The translations under genes and the position numbers were made by a program. A model generated the notes under the pieces. It was given only the letters and a program-made list of their open reading frames with translations. It ran no database searches and was not told the DNA's origin. From a bacterium (GTDB lineage: Bacteria > Pseudomonadota > Gammaproteobacteria > Burkholderiales > Methylophilaceae), in assembly GCA_027310505.1 (NCBI GenBank), contig DAIDAS010000025.1, positions 1 to 5,035 of the forward strand: DNA of 5,035 bases, read 5' to 3'. Positions 1-4,598 of the stretch are shown piece by piece (positions within the stretch are counted from its first letter, which is position 1; each line of letters opens with the position of its first letter).

Positions 1-1
1 G

Positions 2-913
2 TTCAGCGCCGGAGAGTTCGCCGCCTTTGTCGGCGCGGTGCTGATGCTGATCGCTCCTGTCAAAAGCTTAACCAACCTGAACGAGGATCTGCAGGTCGGC
101 GTTGCTGCGGCCCAAAGCGTATTCAGCCTGATGGATAGCCCGCAGGAGGAAGAGCTCGGCACGCGCACACTGGACAGGGCGCGTGGCGAGATCGAGTTCC
201 GGCATGTCAATCTGCGCTACGAAAATGCCAAGCGCAACGCCCTGCATGAGCTGAATTTTGTTGTGCGGCCCGGTGAGAAAGTGGCGCTGGTCGGCCGTTC
301 TGGCGGCGGAAAGAGTTCGCTGGTGAGCCTGCTGCCCCGTTTTTACGACTTGCAGCAAGGGCTGATCCTGCTGGATGGCATCGACATCCGCGCGCTTAAA
401 CTGAAAAGCCTGCGCGAGCAATTCGCACTGGTCAGCCAGGAAGTCATTCTGTTCAACGACACCGTGTTCAACAACATCGCCTACGGCAGCCTGCGCAACG
501 CTACCGAAGCACAAGTGATCGCCGCCGCACAGGCGGCTTATGCCTGGGAATTCATTCAGCAATTGCCTGACGGGCTCTACAGCGAGATCGGCGACCGCGG
601 CGTGCGCCTCTCCGGCGGCCAGCGTCAGCGGCTCGCCATTGCCCGCGCCATTCTCAAGGATGCACCCGTGCTGCTGTTGGACGAGGCGACTTCCGCGCTC
701 GATACCGAATCTGAAAAACACGTGCAGGCGGCGCTCGATCACCTGATGCAGGGGCGTACCACGCTCATCATCGCCCATCGCTTGTCCACCATCGAGAATG
801 CCGACCGCATTCTGGTGATGGAAAAAGGCGAGATCGTCGAAAGCGGTACCCATGCCGAGTTGCTGGCGCAGGGCGCCCATTACGCCAAGCTTTACCAAAA
901 ACAGTTCCATTGA
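2..913 (+). CDS. msbA: Lipid A export ABC transporter MsbA-type, C-terminal half (5' partial)
   Basis: This is the C-terminal 303 residues of an ABC exporter; the start lies upstream of the window and the frame is open from base 2. Counting from the first visible residue, the end of the last membrane helix region is at about 7-22. The nucleotide-binding domain follows: Walker A GRSGGGKSS at 98-106, Q-loop Gln at 146, signature LSGGQ at 203-207, Walker B VLLLDE at 223-228, D-loop SALD at 231-234 and switch His at 259 (IIAHRL). MsbA is a homodimer of about 580 residues that flips core-lipid A across the inner membrane using ATP, so roughly half is present. The ABC half alone cannot separate MsbA from other fused exporters. 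The assignment rests on lpxK starting one base after its stop, the same msbA-lpxK order as in E. coli. All catalytic motifs are intact. Confidence 0.87.
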   Translation, partial: FSAGEFAAFVGAVLMLIAPVKSLTNLNEDLQVGVAAAQSVFSLMDSPQEEELGTRTLDRARGEIEFRHVNLRYENAKRNALHELNFVVRPGEKVALVGRSGGGKSSLVSLLPRFYDLQQGLILLDGIDIRALKLKSLREQFALVSQEVILFNDTVFNNIAYGSLRNATEAQVIAAAQAAYAWEFIQQLPDGLYSEIGDRGVRLSGGQRQRLAIARAILKDAPVLLLDEATSALDTESEKHVQAALDHLMQGRTTLIIAHRLSTIENADRILVMEKGEIVESGTHAELLAQGAHYAKLYQKQFH

Positions 914-914
914 C

Positions 915-1904
915 ATGAATGCCTGGCTGGAGCGGCAGTGGTACCGGGGCGGCTTATGGTCGCGCCTGCTGCTGCCGCTGAGCCTGTTGCTGTCCTTGGT
1001 GGTCTGGCTGCGGCGCTCGGCGTATCGCACGGGATTGCTTTCGTCCTGGCGCGCCACGGTGCCGGTTATTGTCGTCGGCAATATCACGGTGGGTGGCACT
1101 GGCAAAACCCCGCTGGTGTTGTGGCTGGTGGATTTCCTCAAGGCGCAGGGCCGGCATCCCGGCATTATCAGCCGGGGTTACGGCGGCAATGCGCGCGATG
1201 CCGTGCAAGTGACGCCGGCGAGCCATCCGGATGAAGCCGGTGACGAACCCCTGTTGATGGCGCGCCGTGCGTCCTGCCCGGTCTGGATCGGTCGTGATCG
1301 TCCCGCCGCGGCGCGAGCCCTGCTTGCAGCATATCCCGAATGCGATGTGCTGGTCAGCGACGACGGCCTGCAGCACTACGCCTTGGCCCGCGATTTCGAA
1401 ATTGTCGTGGTCGACGGCGCCCGATGGTATGGCAATGGCGCCATGCTGCCTGTCGGCCCTCTGCGAGAACCGCTCTGGCGGCTGCGCAGTGTGAATGCCG
1501 TCGTGATCAATGGCGGTCATGCCGCGCTTGGGAAAGGTGCATACGCTATGGCGCTGCGCGGCGACGAATTCCATCGTCTGTGCAATGACGCCGAGACTGC
1601 CGCTGCGGTTGATTTTTCCGGCAAACGGCTGCATGCCATTGCGGGCATCGGCCATCCCGCGCGGTTCTTCAATCACCTGCGATCACTCGGGCTGGACGTG
1701 ATCGAGCACGCATTTCCGGACCACCATCGGTTTGCGGCGGAGGATTTGCAAATCGATCATGCCGCCGCCATACTGATGACGGAAAAAGACGCGGTGAAGT
1801 GCTTCGCTTTTGCCCCCCCAAACGCCTGGTACCTGCCTGTGAAATCAGAGATTCCGGATTGCCTGGGGGAAAAAATTCTGGAAAAAATATCGAAAGTTAA
1901 ATGA
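915..1904 (+). CDS. lpxK: Tetraacyldisaccharide 4'-kinase LpxK
   Basis: LpxK phosphorylates the 4' position of tetraacyldisaccharide-1-phosphate with ATP to give lipid IVA, the sixth step of the Raetz lipid A pathway, at the cytoplasmic face of the inner membrane. The protein is 329 residues, typical for the family. A hydrophobic N-terminal anchor lies at about 14-32. The P-loop GGTGKT is at 60-65, following the family lead-in VVGNITV. SRGYGG is at 86-91, DEAGDEP at 106-112, the conserved acidic SDDGLQH at 148-154, EHAFPDHH at 264-271 and MTEKDAVK at 288-295. I chose the ATG at 915 because it gives the usual LpxK N-terminus. An in-frame ATG at 852 would add 21 residues lying inside msbA with no family resemblance. 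No clear Shine-Dalgarno sequence precedes 915, and the msbA stop is one base upstream, so translation probably depends on coupling. The 3' end overlaps the next gene. Confidence 0.95.
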   Translation: MNAWLERQWYRGGLWSRLLLPLSLLLSLVVWLRRSAYRTGLLSSWRATVPVIVVGNITVGGTGKTPLVLWLVDFLKAQGRHPGIISRGYGGNARDAVQVTPASHPDEAGDEPLLMARRASCPVWIGRDRPAAARALLAAYPECDVLVSDDGLQHYALARDFEIVVVDGARWYGNGAMLPVGPLREPLWRLRSVNAVVINGGHAALGKGAYAMALRGDEFHRLCNDAETAAAVDFSGKRLHAIAGIGHPARFFNHLRSLGLDVIEHAFPDHHRFAAEDLQIDHAAAILMTEKDAVKCFAFAPPNAWYLPVKSEIPDCLGEKILEKISKVK

Positions 1905-2083
1905 TGGACGCAAAGTTGCTCGAAATTCTGGTGTGCCCGGTTTGCAAGGGGCCGCTGCTGTATAAGAAGCACGAACAGGAGCTCATCTGCCGCCCTTGCC
2001 GTCTGGCATACCCCGTCAAGGACGGCATTCCTGTCATGCTGGAAGACGAGGCTCGCAAGCTGCCGGCCGACGAAGAGGTTTAA
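1904..2083 (+). CDS. Trm112/YcaR-family small zinc-ribbon protein
   Basis: This is a 59-residue protein of the Trm112-like family (E. coli YcaR). From the ATG at 1904 it carries CPVC at 11-14, CRPC at 29-32, then the family signature LAYPVKDGIPVML at 34-46 and an acidic tail. The two CxxC pairs look like an intact four-cysteine zinc site. In eukaryotes and archaea Trm112 is a partner subunit that activates several methyltransferases; the role of bacterial members is poorly defined, so no specific function is claimed. The gene sits between lpxK and kdsB, as ycaR does in E. coli. The start at 1904 aligns best with YcaR (MDxxLLEI), but the ATG at 1901 is in frame and would add one Met. Either start overlaps the lpxK TGA (1902-1904). 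A weak GAAAG (1892-1896) in an A-rich stretch may serve as ribosome binding site. Confidence 0.9.
   Translation: MDAKLLEILVCPVCKGPLLYKKHEQELICRPCRLAYPVKDGIPVMLEDEARKLPADEEV
2074..2078 (+). promoter_or_regulatory. Ribosome binding site supporting the GTG start of kdsB
   Basis: AGAGG lies inside the last codons of the Trm112-like gene and ends 5 bases before the GTG at 2084. It supports GTG as the start codon, which directly follows the TAA of the preceding gene. Confidence 0.6.
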
Positions 2084-2848
2084 GTGGGCGGGTTCAAGGT
2101 CGTCATTCCCGCCCGGCATGCGTCGACTCGCTTGCCAGGCAAACCGCTGCTGGATATTGCCGGCAAGCCCATGGTCGTGCGCGTCGCCGAGCAAGCGGCG
2201 GCGAGTGGCGCATCCGAAATCTGCGTCGCTACGGATGATGCCGGCATCGCCGAGGCTGTTGCCCGGCATGGATATGCCGCCGTGATGACACGCACAGACC
2301 ATCCCTCCGGCACCGACCGCATCGCCGAGGTGGTGCAGCAGCGCGGCTGGGGCGATGACGAAATCATTGTCAACGTGCAGGGCGACGAACCCCTGATCGA
2401 TCCGCGGCTGATTCGCGAAGTGGCGCGCAACCTGGCCGACCACCCGGAAGCGGCGATCGCCACTGCCAGCCACGCGATCCAGGACAAGGTGTCGGTGTTC
2501 AATCCCAACATCGTCAAGGTGGTTACCGACAAGAACGGCTACGCCCTTTATTTCAGCCGTGCGCCCATTCCTTATGCCCGCGATGCTTATGCCGCAGGCC
2601 AGGAGGTGCCGCCCGGTCTGCCCGTGCAGCGGCATATCGGCATCTACGCCTATCGCGCCGGCTTTCTCAAGACATACTCGCAACTGGCACCGGCTGTAAT
2701 CGAAACCTTCGAGGCGCTGGAGCAGTTGCGCGTCCTCTGGCATGGATACAGGATCAGCGTCGCCGTGACCGAACACGCGCCGGCTGCCGGCGTCGACACC
2801 CCGGAAGATCTCGAACGCGTCCGTCAGATTTTTGCTTCCGCAGCCTGA
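2084..2848 (+). CDS. kdsB: 3-deoxy-manno-octulosonate cytidylyltransferase (CMP-Kdo synthetase)
   Basis: KdsB joins Kdo and CTP to give CMP-Kdo and pyrophosphate in the cytoplasm; CMP-Kdo is the donor for adding Kdo to lipid IVA, the LpxK product. The protein is 254 residues, normal for the family. The N-terminal nucleotide-binding motif VVIPARHASTRLPGKPL is at 6-22. ATDDAGI is at 49-55 and HPSGTDRIAEVV at 73-84. VNVQGDEPLI at 96-105 includes the conserved metal-binding Asp101. YFSRAPIPY is at 156-164, HIGIYAYR at 184-191, LEQLRVL at 212-218, and GVDTPEDL at 236-243 carries the second metal-binding Asp238. Translation starts at GTG 2084, with zero spacing after the upstream TAA and an AGAGG site before it. 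The start is well fixed because the beta-strand leading to the nucleotide loop begins only five residues in. This is probably the last lipopolysaccharide gene of the cluster. Confidence 0.96.
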   Translation: MGGFKVVIPARHASTRLPGKPLLDIAGKPMVVRVAEQAAASGASEICVATDDAGIAEAVARHGYAAVMTRTDHPSGTDRIAEVVQQRGWGDDEIIVNVQGDEPLIDPRLIREVARNLADHPEAAIATASHAIQDKVSVFNPNIVKVVTDKNGYALYFSRAPIPYARDAYAAGQEVPPGLPVQRHIGIYAYRAGFLKTYSQLAPAVIETFEALEQLRVLWHGYRISVAVTEHAPAAGVDTPEDLERVRQIFASAA

Positions 2849-2883
2849 TCTCCTGGAGTAATCTAAGCCTCTTGTGTTCTTGC

Positions 2884-2889
2884 AGGAGG
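2884..2889 (+). promoter_or_regulatory. Strong ribosome binding site deciding the pfp start
   Basis: AGGAGG ends 5 bases before the ATG at 2895. A GTG at 2874 is in frame and would add 7 residues, but it has no comparable site and lies upstream of this one. The site therefore selects ATG 2895 and predicts efficient, uncoupled translation, unlike the three genes before it. Confidence 0.8.
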
Positions 2890-2894
2890 TTGCC

Positions 2895-4160
2895 ATGGCC
2901 AAGCCCAGAAATGCCTTTTACGCCCAGTCCGGCGGTGTGACCGCAGTCATCAACGCGTCGGCCTGCGGTGTCATAGAAACCGCCCGCAAGCATAAAGACA
3001 AGATCGGCAAACTCTATGCCGGTCGCAACGGCATCATCGGCGCGCTGACCGAAGACCTGATCGATACCGGCAAGGAATCCAAAAAAGACATTGCCGCATT
3101 GCGGCACACCCCGGGCGGGGCATTTGGCTCCTGCCGCTACAAGCTCAAGGGGCTCGACGAGAGCCGGGCCGAATACGAGCGCCTGATCGAAGTCTTCAAG
3201 GCGCACGACATCGGCTACTTCTTTTATAACGGCGGGGGCGATTCGGCCGACACCTGCCTCAAAGTGTCGCAAATCTCGGCCCAAATGGGCTACCCCATCC
3301 AGGCGATCCATGTGCCCAAGACCGTCGACAACGACCTGCCGATTACTGATTGCTGCCCGGGATTTGCCTCTGCCGCCAAGTACATCGCAACCTCGGTGCG
3401 CGAAGCCAGTCTCGATGTTGCCTCCATGGCGAAGACATCCACCAAGATTTTCGTGCTGGAAGTGATGGGGCGCCATGCCGGTTGGATTGCCGCAGCAGGC
3501 GGGCTGGCCTCGGATGACCGTTGCGAATTGCCCATCGTCATTCTCTTCCCCGAAATCACCTTTGATCGTGCCAAGTTTCTGGCCAGGGTCGATTTTATGG
3601 TTAAGCAGTACGGCTACTGTTCAGTGGTGGTGTCGGAAGGCGTAAAAAATGCCGAAGGCCAGTTCCTTTCCGATCAGGGCGTCAAGGATGCCTTTGGTCA
3701 TGCCCAGTTGGGTGGGGTGGCGCCAACGGTGGCCGGCATCATCAAAGAAGGGTTGGGCTACCGATATCACTGGGCGGTCGCAGATTACCTGCAACGCGCC
3801 GCTCGCCATATCGCTGCGGCTGCCGATGTCGAGCAGGCTTACGCGCTGGGCAAGGCGGCCGTGGAACTGGCCGTGTCCGGCAATAATGCCGTCATGCCAA
3901 CCATTGTCCGCCTGTCCGACAAGCCCTACCGATGGGAAATAGGCGTGGCGCCACTGGAGCGTGTTGCCAATGTGGAAAAGAAAATGCCGCGCAATTTCAT
4001 TACCCGGGACGGCTATGGCATTACAGAAAAGGGCCGCGCCTACTTGTTGCCGCTGATCAAGGGCGAAGACTATCCACCATACCGCAAGGGCCTGCCGGAA
4101 TATGTGCGCTTGAAGAATGCCGCAGTTCCCAAAAAGCTGGATACGGAGTTTCAGCTCTGA
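2895..4160 (+). CDS. pfp: Pyrophosphate-dependent 6-phosphofructokinase
   Basis: This enzyme reversibly converts fructose 6-phosphate and PPi to fructose 1,6-bisphosphate and phosphate in the cytoplasm, so it can serve both glycolysis and gluconeogenesis. The protein is 421 residues, longer than ATP-dependent PfkA (about 320) and typical of the longer PPi-type clades. QSGGVTAVIN (11-20) is the first phosphate loop. NGGGDS (112-117) replaces the ATP-type GGDGS and places Asp116 where ATP enzymes have Gly. PKTVDND (141-147) supplies the PPi-type Lys142 in place of Gly, plus the catalytic TxDND. MGRHAGWIA (191-199) is the sugar-phosphate binding segment. The Asp/Lys pair is the established mark of PPi specificity. 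The gene starts 46 bases after kdsB with no clear promoter or terminator between them, so co-transcription is possible. In related autotrophs and methylotrophs such enzymes also act on sedoheptulose phosphates; whether this one does is unknown. Confidence 0.93.
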   Translation: MAKPRNAFYAQSGGVTAVINASACGVIETARKHKDKIGKLYAGRNGIIGALTEDLIDTGKESKKDIAALRHTPGGAFGSCRYKLKGLDESRAEYERLIEVFKAHDIGYFFYNGGGDSADTCLKVSQISAQMGYPIQAIHVPKTVDNDLPITDCCPGFASAAKYIATSVREASLDVASMAKTSTKIFVLEVMGRHAGWIAAAGGLASDDRCELPIVILFPEITFDRAKFLARVDFMVKQYGYCSVVVSEGVKNAEGQFLSDQGVKDAFGHAQLGGVAPTVAGIIKEGLGYRYHWAVADYLQRAARHIAAAADVEQAYALGKAAVELAVSGNNAVMPTIVRLSDKPYRWEIGVAPLERVANVEKKMPRNFITRDGYGITEKGRAYLLPLIKGEDYPPYRKGLPEYVRLKNAAVPKKLDTEFQL

Positions 4161-4166
4161 TATGTG

Positions 4167-4196
4167 TTGACACGGCCTCTCCAGGCTTGCTATAGT
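4167..4196 (+). promoter_or_regulatory. Sigma-70 promoter of the initiator tRNA
   Basis: A perfect -35 box TTGACA (4167-4172) and a -10 box TATAGT (4191-4196, 5 of 6) are separated by 18 bases. TGC directly before the -10 box (4188-4190) gives an extended -10 element. The -35 box begins 6 bases after the pfp stop codon. Transcription would start near 4200-4206 and give a 5' leader of about 40 bases before the tRNA. This is inferred from sequence alone. Confidence 0.8.
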
Positions 4197-4204
4197 CTCA
4201 CCTC

Positions 4205-4235
4205 TCGACGGCAACAAGGTAACAAACAACGTCGA
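4205..4235 (+). repeat. Inverted repeat in the tRNA 5' leader
   Basis: TCGACG (4205-4210) pairs perfectly with CGTCGA (4230-4235) around a 19-base A-rich loop. The stem sits between the predicted transcription start and the tRNA, ending 7 bases before the mature 5' end. The second arm also overlaps the palindrome CGAATTCG (4233-4240). It may be a hairpin in the precursor that is removed by RNase P, or it may be chance. Confidence 0.45.
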
Positions 4236-4242
4236 ATTCGGA

Positions 4243-4319
4243 CGCGGGGTGGAGCAGTCTGGCAGCTCGTCGGGCTCATAACCCGAAGGTCACAGGTTCA
4301 AATCCTGTCCCCGCAACCA
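4243..4319 (+). tRNA. Initiator tRNA-fMet (anticodon CAT)
   Basis: This is a 77-base tRNA that starts translation. The acceptor stem pairs 4244-4249 with 4309-4314, and the first base C4243 faces A4315, leaving the C1-A72 mismatch that marks bacterial initiators for formylation. The anticodon stem has the three G-C pairs (G4272-4274 with C4282-4284) used for P-site entry. The anticodon CAT is at 4277-4279. The D-stem has the initiator-specific A11-T24 pair (4253/4267). The T-arm is ACAGG/CCTGT around TTCAAAT. A discriminator A (4316) and CCA (4317-4319) are encoded. It closely matches E. coli tRNA-fMet apart from the T-stem and two D-loop bases. The gene lies just upstream of the rRNA promoter, with no intrinsic terminator between. 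Confidence 0.98.
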
Positions 4320-4346
4320 GTCAACTGAATGAAAATAACAGTTGAC
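4320..4346 (+). repeat. 8-bp inverted repeat between the tRNA end and the rRNA -35 box
   Basis: GTCAACTG (4320-4327) is repeated inverted as CAGTTGAC (4339-4346) around an 11-base AT-rich centre. The left arm begins at the base after the tRNA CCA; the right arm contains most of the rRNA -35 box. As RNA it would form a hairpin at the tRNA 3' trailer. There is no T-run after it, so it is not a standard terminator. As DNA it could be an operator or just promoter sequence. Confidence 0.7.
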
Positions 4347-4369
4347 GATCCGAAAGAGGTCTGTATAAT
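4328..4369 (+). promoter_or_regulatory. rRNA operon promoter (P1-type) with AT-rich UP-like element
   Basis: The -35 box TTGACG (4342-4347) and a perfect -10 box TATAAT (4364-4369) are 16 bases apart, the spacing typical of rrn P1 promoters. A GCGC discriminator (4370-4373) follows, as in E. coli rrn P1, and would make the promoter sensitive to ppGpp. The segment 4328-4338, rich in A and T, sits where the alpha-subunit proximal UP subsite is expected. Further upstream is tRNA sequence, so there is no room for a full distal UP subsite or Fis sites outside the tRNA gene. The start lies at about 4374-4379. Confidence 0.88.
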
Positions 4370-4380
4370 GCGCACCTCTT
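4354..4380 (+). repeat. 7-bp inverted repeat centred on the rRNA -10 box
   Basis: AAGAGGT (4354-4360) and ACCTCTT (4374-4380) are perfect inverted copies with a 13-base centre that holds the whole -10 box and the discriminator. The dyad centre (4367) falls in the TATAAT box. Only the right arm is near the transcript start, so a full RNA hairpin would not form; any function would be at the DNA level. Confidence 0.65.
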
Positions 4381-4397
4381 CGCTGCTGAGGTAGCGA
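4380..4397 (+). promoter_or_regulatory. boxB-like hairpin of rRNA antitermination
   Basis: TCGCT (4380-4384) pairs with AGCGA (4393-4397) around an 8-base loop and may be extended by a G-T pair. It lies one base before boxA, the boxB-boxA order known for rRNA leaders. The primary sequence of rRNA boxB is not conserved, so the call rests on position and pairing. Confidence 0.6.
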
Positions 4398-4398
4398 T

Positions 4399-4410
4399 TG
4401 CTCTTTAACA
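4399..4410 (+). promoter_or_regulatory. boxA of rRNA antitermination
   Basis: TGCTCTTTAACA matches the E. coli rrn boxA exactly. In RNA this element binds NusB/NusE (S10) and nucleates the complex that lets polymerase read the long rRNA operon without Rho termination. Confidence 0.93.
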
Positions 4411-4427
4411 AACTGAACAACCGATGA

Positions 4428-4437
4428 GTGTGGGTAC
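4428..4437 (+). promoter_or_regulatory. boxC-like element of the rRNA leader
   Basis: GTGTGGGTAC lies 17 bases after boxA. E. coli leaders have GTGTGGGCAC at nearly the same distance, so this is the boxC region, with one base different. It contributes to leader RNA folding and processive antitermination. Confidence 0.7.
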
Positions 4438-4509
4438 TTGTTGATGGGTGCGTCATGTAGTGTTTCGATGCTATGTGGCACTCAGAATATAAGTGCTTAC
4501 ACTCAGATG

Positions 4510-4529
4510 AACCTAGATTTAAACCTAGA
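4510..4529 (+). repeat. Short direct repeat in the 16S leader
   Basis: AACCTAGA occurs at 4510-4517 and 4522-4529, a 12-base period. Just upstream, CACTCAGA also occurs twice (4479-4486 and 4500-4507), a 21-base period. No function is known to me; they may be replication-slippage products in a leader under loose constraint. Confidence 0.5.
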
Positions 4530-4561
4530 ATCATTTGAAGTTTTAAGCCAAGCGATATACC

Positions 4562-4577
4562 TGCCTCGAAAGAGGCA
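4562..4577 (+). other. GAAA-tetraloop hairpin just before mature 16S
   Basis: TGCCTC (4562-4567) pairs perfectly with GAGGCA (4572-4577), closed by a GAAA loop, a very stable GNRA tetraloop. It ends 21 bases before the mature 16S 5' end. No T-run follows, so it is not a terminator. A role in leader folding or as a processing landmark is plausible. Confidence 0.65.
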
Positions 4578-4598
4578 AACAAGTAATAGTTGGGAATT

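Larger units (their letters stand above)
4377..4598 (+). other. 16S rRNA precursor leader
   Basis: About 220 bases lie between the rRNA promoter and the mature 16S start, removed during rRNA maturation. In order the leader holds a boxB-like hairpin (4380-4397), boxA (4399-4410), a boxC-like element (4428-4437), a weak stem with two G-U pairs (4454-4460 with 4471-4477), a 5-bp stem GCACT/AGTGC (4478-4496), short direct repeats (4479-4529) and a GAAA-loop hairpin (4562-4577). Protein-coding potential is not apparent. The partner strand for the RNase III processing stem would lie after 16S, outside the window. Confidence 0.8.

Noticed and set aside
852..914. N-terminal extension of lpxK from ATG 852
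   Set aside because: The extra 21 residues are msbA read in another frame; ATG 915 gives the normal LpxK N-terminus.
68..1165. Long open frame on the minus strand opposite msbA and lpxK
   Set aside because: It is antisense to two well-supported genes, has no recognisable domain and shows the composition of a GC-rich shadow frame.
1865..1904. Slippage at the A6 runs fusing lpxK to the Trm112-like gene
   Set aside because: The frame of the small gene has a TAA at 1898-1900 directly before its start, so no fusion protein could form.
1757..2902. 381-codon open frame on the minus strand opposite lpxK, the Trm112-like gene and kdsB
   Set aside because: It covers three real genes in antisense, its translation resembles no family, and long antisense frames are common in GC-rich DNA.
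4135..4156. AGCTG/CAGCT inverted repeat at the pfp 3' end as a terminator
   Set aside because: It has only 5 pairs, a 12-base loop and no T-run; it is most likely chance within codons.
4535..4561. Possible second rRNA promoter (TTGAAG and TATACC) in the leader
   Set aside because: The spacing is only 15 bases, both boxes are weak and there is no discriminator; the upstream promoter is far better.
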